Part shown: positions 37,815-49,739 of the stretch, in pieces
How positions within the stretch are numbered: position 1 is the first letter of the stretch
Layout: each line of letters opens with the position of its first letter
NCBI RefSeq assembly: GCF_022539315.1
Contig: NC_066343.1
Location: 51,507,973 to 51,571,972 of the forward strand
Direction: 5' to 3'
DNA length: 64,000 bases
Source of the DNA: Serinus canaria
Taxonomy: Eukaryota > Chordata > Aves > Passeriformes > Fringillidae
Position numbers and translations under genes: made by a program
Notes under the pieces: generated by a model
The model's input: only the letters and a program-made list of their open reading frames with translations
The model's database searches: none
What the model was told of the DNA's origin: nothing

Positions 37815-39367
37815 TTAAAGTCGAGGAATTGTCTCTTCCTCCACAACTGCTGCTCCCATTCAGAGAAGATGGATGAAGGTAAAGCATCCATCCCTCGAGA
37901 CCAACTACAGTTCAGCCTCACAAAGATCACGACCTCAACTGCAAGGACTAATGCGTCAAATGTTTCTGAATCCATAAAGCCAGGCCCACTGCTCGGGATT
38001 CAATCCCAAAATGAAAATGGGCGAAGTTGCCAGGAAAGGGAGGACTCAGGCTTCATGTGGGAGGACTCTGACATCAGGAATGTGGTAGCTGGGAGGTGAC
38101 CCAGCTAAAAGCTTCCAGTTAGGAAACTCAGGCATTAATTGCACCTCTTCTGACTGACAGCAAGGCTCTGAGTGTGTCTTCTGTGATTCTGAAGTTTAAA
38201 AATGTTAGGCAAGGCTGCTAACATCAGATGCAACCAGGCTGGAAAACCCTGAACATGCTGCTCTCTGAACCACATGAGCAACTGAACAACGTTGCATTTC
38301 ACTGGCACCCCCAAAACACATGCACATTGCCTCAAGTCAATGTGTGTCTTACAAACTCAATAGAAATACTTTCTGTTTCAGCGTTTTCTGTTTGAACTGA
38401 ACTGAGTTCTAAAAGAAATTTAGTTTTGAATGAGAACAAAGTATTGCAGTGGGCAATAATTCACCTTTTGGCTTGTTTTACAGATTAGGGTACTTTCAAC
38501 AAAATTAGGATAATTAGAACAATGTTTGCATCTTCATTTGTATCTTTTAATAACTCAAAAAATGTTCTTTTCTGTAAAAATTTGTAAAAGCATCAGTGGC
38601 ACTTCTGGTCCAAGGCAGACCCTAAGAGGAAGTGATGATCTGCCTACATGAAAAACTATTCTGCTGTTTCACCTCAGTGCTCAGTAACTTTTTCTGCATT
38701 CTGATCTAAATACTCTGGCTAAGGCCAAAGTTATTGCAAAGGCAAGGTTATTGCAAAATTGGAGCTTCTGATTCCTATAGTATTTAGTTTTTATTATTAA
38801 TAGTTCTATAACATTGAATATCTAGGATGCTGTGGAAACAATACTAATCAGTGTAGGCAAGGTTTAAACTGCTTTTGAGTGTGCCCACCAGAATTTTCCC
38901 TGTATTTACCAAATCAGTGAAAAGTGAACTTTATTAACTTTGCATCTTCTCAGTGCTATGCAAAGAAATTCTTGTGGGCCTGCTGGGGAACTGCATATCC
39001 AGGTAGCTTTGGGTACCTCATACCAGTCCAGCATCTTTTCCCTGGAGGGAAGCAGACCACACATACAGAAAGGGGAGAGAAGCCTTATCCACCTCCCTGT
39101 AAACACACAGGAAAAGAAAAAAAAGTACTGCTGTTGTTTTTAATTGGAAGAAGAATACAGCAGTCAGGTAAAACTGTACATTATAAGATGTGGTGGTCGA
39201 AATTGACGAACCACCTGTGAGCACATATATTAATTCATTGGGAATAAAATTTTTTAATAATGTTGTATTTTTAGAAAATGTTTTAATTTTTACCTTCATT
39301 CCTTCAGGGTAAAATCATGTTTAAACTATCACTCCTACTGAGAAACTGAACGCCATCATATGTTGTT

Positions 39368-39446
39368 TCATAGAATTATAGAAACATGGAAATGTATGGC
39401 ATTTACATGGATGACATGTAAATGTCATCTAGTCCAACTTTTTTTG
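39368..39446 (-). mobile_element. Probable diverged CR1 3'-end fragment, antisense
   Basis: It starts 'catagaattatagaaacatg' and contains 'aatgtcatctagtccaactt', both expected in a reversed CR1 3' end. The sequence between departs from the consensus and holds overlapping short inverted repeats. Assignment is moderate. Confidence 0.5.
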
Positions 39447-42400
39447 TTGTCACATAACATCTAGTCATACTTAACGTTAGGAAGCAGAACTTAATGTGGT
39501 GAAACTACCCAGAATACTTCTAGATTTGGCCTTGAAAAAAACAGCAGACAACCTGTTCTGCATCCTATTTGCTCTACTATGCACGTGGGACAGATCTTGC
39601 CCAAACTAAGCATCTAATGCACTCTACAGCTGGTGGAGAGATACCAGGAACTGCAAAGGATCAACAATTCATCCCAAAATATGAACTGTGAGATGGGCTG
39701 GACGAAGCAGCCCTGGAAAGATCATGGTCACAACAAACAGAAGCCAGGAAAAAGCCCAGCTTTTACACCATTACTGCCTGCTCTGCCAACCCTGCTTGCA
39801 GTGGCACAGCCTTGTTACACCTCTGATGTGAAGAATTCCAGGGGTAGCAGTATTGCACACAACCCTGATCCTCTGCCAGGAATACCCCTGCAGCTCCTCC
39901 ATCCCAGAGTGGTACTCAGATGCAACGGAGAAAAGCCAGGAAGCTGCTCTGGCCAGCACAAGTCTGAGTTAGCTCAGAGAACCAAGATCCTGCTCTGGCT
40001 GACCTCCAATGGTTCACATACACCAGCGTTACAGCAGCAGCTCTGAGGACAGCCCTCTGTAAATGTTTGTGGAGGTACCTGAGAGCTCAGAGGAATGAGC
40101 AGGTTCCCTTCATCAGCACAAAGAAACTGGCAGGCTTTGGGCTCACACTGTGTCTCTGAAGATGAGTTTTTACTTTAGAAAGATTCTGATAATATTATGG
40201 AGACTTGGTTCCTGTGAGAGACCAGGGCATCACTGCAGCTCCTCACACTATTATTTTTGCTTTTACCACAACCTCAATGTACCCAGACTCCCAGTCTGTG
40301 CAACTTTGTGATGCCAATGTCATTCTTACAGAGGAGTCGACAGCTCCCTTCACCCTGAGCAGGAACACATCACCAACTCTCATATTCCTCTTGCTTGGCA
40401 TGGCAAGTCTCACCTGCTGTCCACACAGTGCAGAGGTGTTCCCAGTTTGTCCAGTTTGTATTCAGAGCACATTGAATTAGCAGCTTCTGAACTACCTCGT
40501 TTGAGAAAACACAGAATCTTTCAACTCCCCAGCATTCCATTCCCTTTCCTCATTGTCTTTTCCAATATAGACTATGCTGCATTAAACTCAAGTGCTGCAG
40601 TGATTAAAAGCAGAAGCTTCCAGGTGAATCCACAATGCCCACAAACTCCTTGGATGTTGCCTGTAGGTATGAGCCATTATGAATCATCCAGGTCCATCAC
40701 AGGAAGCACAGAGCCTGGTGGAGCTAAGATATCAGATGTACTTCCAGGTAGAAGGATAAAACTCCTGCTTTGAAGGTTGGGTTTTGTTCAGGAAAAAAAA
40801 AAGGGATCTCTGCTCAAAGAGAGCTGACACCACGGAGAGGGAAAGGCATTCCTTTGGTGTTGGAATCAACTGGCTTAGCAGCAGGCATGCAGGAGGATTA
40901 CCTGAGGAAGTCTGTAACCTGTCTGCCTGCAATAGCCAATGCATCACAGCTTTCCTGATGAAAACAAGGTATGTAGCAAGATCCACTGGCCCCCCTGCTC
41001 TGTCCTCTGCCTGTCCTTCCCAAAGGACCTGCTCAGTAGGCAAGCAAAAATCCAATCTCAACTCCCAGCTACACTGAGCTACAGAAAGCAAAAGCCAGGA
41101 TCTCTCCTAATGCACAGCATGATCACATTTATAATACTTATTTTCTCCTTCAGCAATACCAATCAAAGAGATCTGTGACTTTCTACAGATGCCACAAATT
41201 ACTTTTGATGCCATGCAAGACAGCCAGCTGGTGGGAGCCACCTCTTGTCTTTTGTCACATCTGCCTGGGACTGGTTTACCCAGAGCATAGACTGACAAGA
41301 CGTGTTGACTGCTACTAGAATAGGGATTCTTGGAAACTTCAGGCTGCAAGCAGGCAGTGCTCTCTCCTCAGCAGATCAGAAATACTTGGTGCTCATGATG
41401 TAAAGCGTTGTGAGGCAGCCTGCTTCTGTGCTTGCCACAGAGCAAGAGTTAATTGAAAAGGTCAAGTTTGAGTGCAAGTCTGTGGAAGGAGACTAAAGAG
41501 GGAGAACAGCTGTAGGGGAATAGGAGTGCTTTTACCCCAACAAGTGATTCTTTCTTGCCTGAAGAAACCCTTCTGCATATGTACAGCATGATTCAAACCC
41601 CCTGATGTCACCTAGGTTAGAAAAAAAAGGGAATGAATGGGTGCTGAGAAGAGCAGGAGCATCAGAATAGAGGTTGAGAAATTACAAAAAAGGAGAATGG
41701 AGAGAGGGATTGAAAAGGGTAAGTACTTTCATGTAGGTAGCATTAACAACAACAACAATCAGAGTAGCAGAACAAGTGACTTCTCTAACCTGTTACACCC
41801 CCATCACTCAAAAACATCTGAAGCAAAACCAGTGTCTACACCTATCCTTGGAAAGCAGGTCACAGTGTATTTCAGCAGCCAACACCATTACTACATAAAG
41901 CAGGAATTTAAAGAGGGAACAATTCCCACTCCTTGAAGTAAAAACACTTCAGGAAAGTTCCCCCTGATAAAACGTGTCTGTTTAAAACACACCTGCTCAG
42001 ATAGCAATGCAAGCTTCGTGGTTTGCATGACCAACCCTGCACAAAAATTTAGTTAGCTACTCCTGGTTTTCCTTGTGGTCTATACAAATCAAGTCTGGGC
42101 CTTGATAGGTCTATGGGAAAGACAGAGGGGATGATGTTCCTGGAAAACTAGGGAAGAGGAACAGTAATCGTGTGTTTTCCTAAGCTATTTATTTTAATTT
42201 TTGGTAAACTATCTGTCTGAATTAAACTTTTGACACTACTTAACTATTCAATGCTGCTAACTGGAAAAGTTAATTTATTAATGTGCTATTTTTTTACTGC
42301 TGTTAGCCAGTTATTTCCATTGCAAAATTATCTATTGATAGGGATAATGGGATTTCTGTAGGAGTACATTTCATTGTCATTAAATCTCTATCAGTTGATT

Positions 42401-45400
42401 CTATCAAGTTTGTTTGAGTTTCCACCCACTTGTTCTGCACTGGAGCCTCAGCCTGTGCCCCTCCAACACAGTTACACTTAGCACCAGCCTCATTCTGCAC
42501 GTCTCACCTCCTTGTTTTGGCTTGTCTGCCAGAGTAAGTTAGATTACTTACTTTTCACTTACATTTCCTCTGAATGATGGACAACTAAAGAGCTAAGTAA
42601 CTTCAATTACTTAATTGCAAGATGTGGAAAAATATGTCATTACATTTTGGAAGTAATTAGATTATAAACCTGCCAGCTTTAAGACTGTGAAGACTTAAAA
42701 CAGCAGTGTCCCAATGAAAAGCAGCAAGAAATTACTACAGTTTAGCACAGTGTGGTTTTCGTTTTTGGAAGCAGAAAGACATGTTCTTGCCACTTACCTG
42801 AGAAGCACAGCAAAGATCTGGCAGCTATGGATATCACACATGACTTTGTCCCAGTACTAATCATGAGGATTGTCTCTTGCACAGGATCTGTATTTCCTAG
42901 CAGAACTTCCTGTGCAGACAATAAATTGCTTTGCTTGTCTGTTTGCCACTCAGTTCCAGCTCTCTGTATTCCCTTTAGAAAAGGCTGGATCCTCCTTTTC
43001 GGTTGCCTCCAGTGGCAATCTTCACAGTTTCAGTAAAATATCTTACATCAATTTCAGCATGTTCATGTCCCAGAGATATGTCAAAGTAAGGAAAGTCAGT
43101 GTCTCATCTCTTGGCCAGGAAAAGAGGCAAGCAGCTTCTGCAGGGTCATGCAAGCAGCACAAGAGACAACGTAATTCCTCTGCAACCCCAACTAATCTGA
43201 ACTGCTTTACAGAAACTTTTCACAAAAGCTCTTTTACTGGAGGCCTGAAAAGTCTCTCAGCAAATCCCTAGGTACATCCTATACTACTGCATGATGCCAG
43301 TCAGAGGATTTGCAGCCCTCTTAAAGCAAGAAAGTGTTAAGAAGGCACAGAGATAGTCAGTCATCAAAATTCCCAACCCTGATGCTTTATACATTGAGAA
43401 TCTCAATTCTCTGACTTTGTGACATGGGGGTATCCGTGCTTGCCAAGCACACAGTGTATACAATAAAGGCAGGAGTGAAGAAAACAAATAAACAAAATCC
43501 CACTAACAAATACATACTCCAACAAATAGAGTTTAGTCCCTTCTAATTTTTGTGGAAATCTAGATTTTAACAGCTTTTTTCCACCTCATATGGGAGTTTA
43601 AAGCAATAGTAGTTCAGTGGAGAGAGGGTTAACCTTTAAACTATAGAATAACATAAAAATTAAACCCAAAGGGACAGAATTTGTGTTCATTGGCAAGAAG
43701 GAGCACTGTAAAAGAGGGTGGAAATTTCCTGTTAGACAGGGAAGCAGGAGAACCTGCACAGCACTGCAGAAAAGCTCCCATTAACAGCTCAAAATATTTC
43801 TCCATTTCCTTCACCCCACCACCAAGCTGCCTGCAGACTGCTGTCTGCCAAGCCCCACTGTAAATCACCCTCTTTAAGTCATTTCCCTCCGCAAGATCAC
43901 AGCTTGTCACATCAGCAAGATCACATCAAAGAGAGCTGCGGACCTACCTCCTGGACTTTGCTGTGGTCTCTTCCCCTCTTTAGGATGCTCTGTCCCAGGA
44001 GATCAATATGGGGACAGCCAGCTCAGTGGGCAAACAAGGTCCCAGTGTCTGCTCCATCCTGCCACGACCTGCAGCCTCCACCAGTATCAGTGCTTCGCGT
44101 GCATAAGAAGCCAGACATACAGAAGTAGTAGGGATGACATTATTTCTTGCACAAATTAAAAAAGAAAATTGTAAAATGTTAGCTGAAAAATAGTGAACAT
44201 GGAGGCTTGGTATGTTAAGACCCAGGGGTGGCTATGGCTGCAGATCAGAACTAATAAGCCTCTGCTTTTTAGCTGGTTTGTTGGGAAGATTTTATTGTTA
44301 TTAAGCTGTGGAAGGCATTATCTGTACAAGAAGCATTTATTTTTGTTTACTCACATAGCATTTCTAAGCACCAAGAAGGCAGGGAGAAAGGAACACCATA
44401 AAAAGAACAGATCACATCAAAGCAACCTGATTTCCTTCTCCAGCAGAGTAAAGAGGACTTGGGGAGATGCAGAAAAGCACTGGGACATGAGGAGTCTGTC
44501 AAAAGCCTCACCAAGTCTGAGATGCATGTAACACTTCAGGTACCACGACTCCAGGTGTCAGAGGCCTTGCTCCCTCCACAAGTAAAATAGCTCTGACACT
44601 AAGCTAAGGCCAGAAGTTTGGGTTACTGTTATGAGACCCACATTCCTCGTCAAACTTCCTGAAATTCTCTTTAGATATGATGGCTTGCATTGCAAGTTCA
44701 CCTATACATAAGTACTTTGTATGGTATACAAAGTCACTATGGCAAGAAACAAATTTCTTGGCCATTATGCCTAACTCTTCTGTGTATGATGCTTACAAAG
44801 AAATCTGAGGAACTAAACACTACTATTTGCATATACCACAAACAACTATCATGGTATTTTCCCTCGAGGAAAGCATTGCAGCAGCATTCCTAAGGCAAAT
44901 GTAGCATTGTCCTCCTCTTCATCCACATTTTGACCAAAATACACACACCAGCCTCCCCTCTTCATCACCAGTCTCCCAGATGATACAGAATTACAAACTG
45001 CACTTTGGTGACTGAAGTAGGCTGAGTGTCATAAGCCCCAAACAGGCTCTGGGTGTCAGAGATTCAAGGGCTCCTGCTGCCCTGTCTTAGCTCATTGTTC
45101 CCTGCATTGTAAAATTATATAGACATAACAGTATCCAGATCCCTTAATATGTAATATTAATACTTTATATTGGCACTCTCTGTATAAGATGCAATGTATC
45201 AAGACAGTAGTTGGGTCAACTTTACTTCTTTGCTGTATGATGGGAGGGTACCATGGCCAATTATATAATGTGCTATAAACTGACTTTAAAAAAATTAAGA
45301 AAATGGGACATTTTCTGTGAGACAAAAGCTCCCAGCACATGCAAAACTGAAAACAGTCTGCAGACAGCTATGCATCTTCTGAGTAAGATTTAGGATGCTG

Positions 45401-46544
45401 ACTTGATCAAGCATGCAGAAAGACCTCCCCCAGCAAACAACAGTGCACCACAAAAACACACACAGGCCAACTGTACTCCACAGTCAATTCTAAAGGAAAA
45501 GGTCTTTGACTGGTACCAGGGAATCCTGCAGAGGCCACAGGCTAGCTACTTGACCCACCAGACAAGCCTTGCAGCAGTTAGATAATACAACAGGGCCTGT
45601 TGCCCAAGGATGGGTGAATCTCTGACAGGCTGGTATCTACCCCAACACCGGCCTTTATCTGGGTGTGGTGCAATTAAAGACCTCCCCTTTCTTCACAGCT
45701 GTCTCTCTTGTACTAAAAGCAGAGTGATCTCTGCCTCGTGCTTGGTCACACCACAAATCCTGGCAAAGCCTTCCTCGAGTGTTTCAGGGAGAGTCTGATG
45801 AGGCTTGACTTGTTGACAATTACGCAAAATGTACTCCCTTGCTGGATTCAGCACCCTGCTGTTTATGTTGCAGAAATGAGCTTTCTATGACTCATCTGGT
45901 ACGTTTCTTAGTTCCTTTATCAATATTTCTTGGAAGACCTCAAAAGCTGGAGTCACCATATGACTCCTGATGACTCTGTAGCTGTAACTGCTACGTAAAT
46001 GCTTTAAGCTTAATTCCTCTGAACTTACCTGGACTACTCATTTCAGACAGAGTCTCCTGCCTCTCAGCAAGGCATTTATAGGATGGTCACAGCCAGCCTG
46101 CTGACTGACTAGAAAAATTTGCACATATTATGCCATAACGTGCATAGTACAGTTTAAGAACCACAAAACTTACAGAACCTACACATGCAGTTTTCAGTGT
46201 GTGAACCCCCTTTCTTGGGGGTCTGAATACCCAGTGTAATAACACACGGAGGTGCCAACCCAAGCAACTGAAACTTGAATGTACTCCTTATCACCATTAC
46301 TGCTTTTCTGAAAGTTATAATCCTTAGGAATTACTAATTTATACTACACATATGTCAAAATGGATTAGCTAGGTTTGTTGGTAATCTTTAAAGGCCTTTA
46401 CAGCTGGGCAGCATACACAGAAATACATGGGAACTGGGCCAAAACCCACCACTATCAGATGTAGAAAATCAGAAACCACAAATGTTGTAGCATTTCACTT
46501 CCCTTTCTATGGCCATCTCAGAAAAGCTATGTGCACAAAAGAAC

Positions 46545-46770
46545 AATCACATCATATCCATTGAGTCCATCCAGCCCAAAATGTTGTCTCATAATAGTCA
46601 AAGGCTGATGCTTGGAAACAGGAGAAAGAACGAATACTCTTTAACATCTTCTCCAAATGTCCTTTCCAGATCCATTTCCTTATAGCTCAGAAGTTTTCAA
46701 AGACAGGTTACAAGTGTCTCTTTCTTAAGAAATGTTGAATTCTTTCATCCAGTCATTTTTGGACCTACAT
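46545..46770 (-). mobile_element. Probable ancient CR1/L3-like remnant
   Basis: The block 'gagtccatccagcccaaaat' followed by 'gttgtctcataatagtcaaa' and 'ggctgatgcttggaaacagg' resembles the reversed 3' region of old CR1/L3-like elements known from crocodile and turtle genomes. It is heavily diverged and the limits are rough. Confidence 0.4.
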
Positions 46771-47559
46771 AAGCTTTCTGACTCGCAGAGACTAGGGAGT
46801 GTGGGCGTGGGGGGTAACATGCTACCTCTCACTTGAGCAAGCAGCTCTTGGTTATCACCTCCACATCAGTAGCAAGTTTATCTACCATCTCTGCCCCTCA
46901 GCTGTTTCTCTCACAAGCAAGCAAATGCAAAAGGATTACTACTAAGGAAATTTATTTTTGCAAAAAGGCTACTATTAAGGAAACAAGCCTGTCTCAAAAT
47001 GAAGCAGGTTGGTTTGTGGATTAGACATTTGGAATGAGTCAGAGGATGTTCAGTGGAGCAGATCCTTAGGTGGGACACAGTGCAAGTCCGCAGTAAGGTC
47101 TTCTTTTCCTAAACCTTATTCTGGCATCAGTAAATTGTTCACCCAATAATAAGGGACAAGATAATACTGTCTCTCTTCAAAAAAAAAAAAAAAAAGTTCT
47201 GATAAGTTCTTGCTAGTGTTACTTTCTGTTTCTTCGCAAGGAAAAAGAACCTCTTTCCATATTAAAGAAACAAATAAATGCACTCGGCAAATTTGAACAC
47301 AGCTACATGAACTTTCTGAACAATTTACTGGGAAACGAAAAAATGCCAGCATCACAGCAACCCCGATTCCTCTTACCAAACCTTACTTTAAGATGGTGTA
47401 ACTTGATTCTGAAGAGAAGCTTACGAGGCTAGGATACCTGGGTACACCGCTTACCAGGAGGGCTGCGGGCAGGTGGGTGCCCCGGTTCCGGACACACGCA
47501 CCCTGTTACTGAGACGCAAAATCCCCCCGTAACTAACTTTTAAGACAAACAGCATCTTC

Positions 47560-48360
47560 TTACCGGAGCTCTCCCGCAGCACCGGCAGCGACCCTCCTCC
47601 TTCGGCTCCGGCCGCCTCCAGCGCCGCGCCCGGCCCGGCCCTCTCTCCCCCGCGCAGCGCCGCCCCGCTGCGCTCCCGCGGAGTCGCACAGTGCCGCCCT
47701 TTCCTCCTTCTCCTCCCAAACTCCGCCGCCACGGCCGAGCATCCAAATTTGCGCCTACAGCGAAGGCGCCGGGAGGAGGGCGGGGGCTGCTGCCACCTCA
47801 GCGCGCCGCTCCGCGAAGTTAGGGCTTAGCTCCGCGGGCCGGGGCGTCTCGTTGCCGCTGTCCCGGGACGTGCCCGCCGGTCGCGCACTCACCCGAGTGG
47901 ATCGCGGCCGTCCCGGGCCGGCGCCCTGCTCTGCTCGAAGGGGCGCTCTTGTGTGCACAGGGCGTGTGATGTGTGTGTGGCACAGCATTTTCCTCCATTA
48001 CGTGAAGGAAAAAAGAAGGGCAGCCAGCCGCCCGCCCCGAAACCTGGAGGGCAGGAGGAGGAGAACGAGTGGGAGGTGACGGGGAGGTCCCCGTCAGCAC
48101 CTGGGAACGGGAGGAACCCGCCGCCTCCACACGGCCCCTCCGGCAAACGCGGCACCGACTTCCCCACGACTGCCCCTCGGGGGCGGAGCGGCCGAGGAGC
48201 TTCCCAAACACTACAGCCGGCACGACAGGGCCGGGGCAGGGCTGGGGACGAGTCGCCGGCCGTGGCTCCTTGTCCTCTTCACGGCTGCCCCGGGAGCGCA
48301 CTGCCGTGAAGAGGGATGGGCTGCTGCGGTCCCGGGGCGGGTGGGCTCGAGGCGCGACAA
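47560..48360 (-). promoter_or_regulatory. GCNT4: CpG island, likely GCNT4 promoter
   Basis: About 0.8 kb of GC-rich, CpG-dense sequence in a window that is otherwise AT-rich and CpG-poor. It has GC boxes of Sp1 type, for example near 48,034, 48,179 and 48,335. It sits at the far end of the predicted first intron and carries several minus-strand splice donors. That position fits the promoter and first exon(s) of GCNT4. It may also start a transcript on the + strand. No clear TATA box was found. Confidence 0.8.
47564..47750 (-). other. GCNT4: Predicted GCNT4 first exon (5' UTR)
   Basis: On the minus strand within the CpG island a strong splice donor 'CCG|gtaaga' ends an exon at 47,564. Splicing to 33,223 would place one A before the GCNT4 ATG. 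The 5' end is unknown; 47,750 is only a placeholder where the GC-rich exon-like sequence begins. An ATG at 47,742 is in frame with GCNT4 through this splice. Alternative minus-strand donors at 47,455 ('CTG|gtaagc') and 47,893 ('CGG|gtgagt') could define other first exons. Confidence 0.55.
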
Positions 48361-49523
48361 TTAACTGCATCTCTGAACTAATAAGCTGCACCCTGGCGTT
48401 AAGGCTGTGCTTTATAGCAGGTTGGCTGGGGACGTTTCATTATTTTTATTTAGCAGTGAAATAACCTGCCGCTACACTGGAACACTGTAGCTTCCCAACC
48501 ACTTCCAGGATAAAGCTGATGTTTTAAGGTCAAGCCGAGCTGTTGGCTCTACTTGCAGAGAGCCCCGGGCCCTTGGTGCACCGGCTCGGTGAGAAATGTG
48601 GAAGACGCAACACCAGAGAGCATCTGTCTGTTTTGTAGCGCTGACCCTGCAGCTGGGCACCGCTGTGACAGCTCGGCTTAAGGCTGGTAATTGCATAAGC
48701 CACTGTGACCAAGTTATATGCAGCTGGGTGTTTGAGCTCCCACCACAGAAATTCGTAAGTGAAATCAAAAGGCCCCAGATGCTGGAAAACTCACCTGTGG
48801 ATTACTCTGCAACACCAGTATTGGTGTAAGTGGTAATACCTCCTGCCACAGACAGAGCCAAAGCTTTCTTTTAATAAAAACAAACACTCCAACAAAGAAC
48901 CCCACAGCCATAAAAACATAGAGATACAAAAATCACATAAAAACTTATTTGAATCCTGTTCCAAAGCCCCATTCCTTAGAATGTTTTACTCCCGTCCTGT
49001 GTCATGTTTTTCTTGATATGGGCAGTGACTTAGCATTTCAAATGTCAGATCACCCACATTATTTCCTACCCAACTAGTTAACTAACTACTGGTGATAAGA
49101 ATAAAGGGCCCAAGTCCCATGTAGACAGTTGCTCAATCTATTGATTTGAACAGAGTATTTTCCTCCAGTTTAGAATTAACATTTGAAGACCAGGAAAAAA
49201 GTCTTTTGTGTCATCATGACAAAACACTCGCAAACTGCAACTGCTTCAAGAATTTATTCAAACTACTATGGCAACATTATTCATCCCTCTCCCTCCCCCT
49301 TAGCTGCATTTCCACCATCAAAAACCCAAGCAGTATTGCCTTAGAGTACTGTAAATACCTTTCCCAAGCTGGCTTTTCATTCCCACTATTCTCTTCCCTG
49401 ACCTGCTCTGCTTTGCCTGGCAAGAAGGTGAAATGTTTTGTGTCTATCCTCTGCTTAGAATGACTTTAGCTCTCTCTGCACCTGCCTTTACTTTTTTCCT
49501 CTTTTCCATGTGTTTCCCTTGCT

Positions 49524-49610
49524 TACAGAGATTCATGACCTCTGACCTGTTACACAGGAGGTCACACTGGTTCCTGTTGGCCTTAAAATTGATGGATCTT
49601 GTGTTATATT
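49524..49610 (+). mobile_element. Probable ancient CR1 remnant
   Basis: The minus strand reads 'ttaaggccaacaggaaccag', then 'tgtgacctcctgtgtaacag'. This resembles the reversed 3' region of CR1 elements abundant in turtles and crocodiles, so the element would be sense on the + strand. It is short and old. Confidence 0.45.
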
Positions 49611-49711
49611 GTATGCCTCCCAGCTGCTTATCTTCCTCCTCACTCATTCTTTGTTTTGAATCTTGGATTCTTCCTTATTGGTATTAATCTCCCCACCATT
49701 TTTTTTTATTC

Positions 49712-49739
49712 CATATCAGCAATAAATAAATAAATAAAT
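49712..49739. repeat. Short (AAAT)n repeat
   Basis: A run of AATA/AAAT units, about five copies, in an AT-rich setting. Confidence 0.8.

Larger units (their letters stand above)
33224..47563 (-). other. GCNT4: Predicted intron 1 of GCNT4, about 14.3 kb
   Basis: It is bounded by the acceptor at 33,224 and the donor 'CCG|gtaaga' whose first intron base is 47,563. It contains the CR1 cluster at 34.8-37.1 kb, a probable CR1 piece at 39.4 kb and an old CR1-like remnant at 46.5 kb. Apart from these I see no gene on either strand. Open + strand frames at 39,633-40,773 and 42,752-43,271 have no recognisable product. Without transcript data the intron is a prediction. Confidence 0.65.

Noticed and set aside
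47451..48464. Many open frames on both strands in the CpG island.
   Set aside because: High GC content removes stop codons. Only the frame joined to GCNT4 by splicing was kept, as a finding.
49444..49647. Hydrophilic minus-strand frame that looked coding.
   Set aside because: Its core resembles an ancient CR1 3' region, so it is better read as a repeat remnant.
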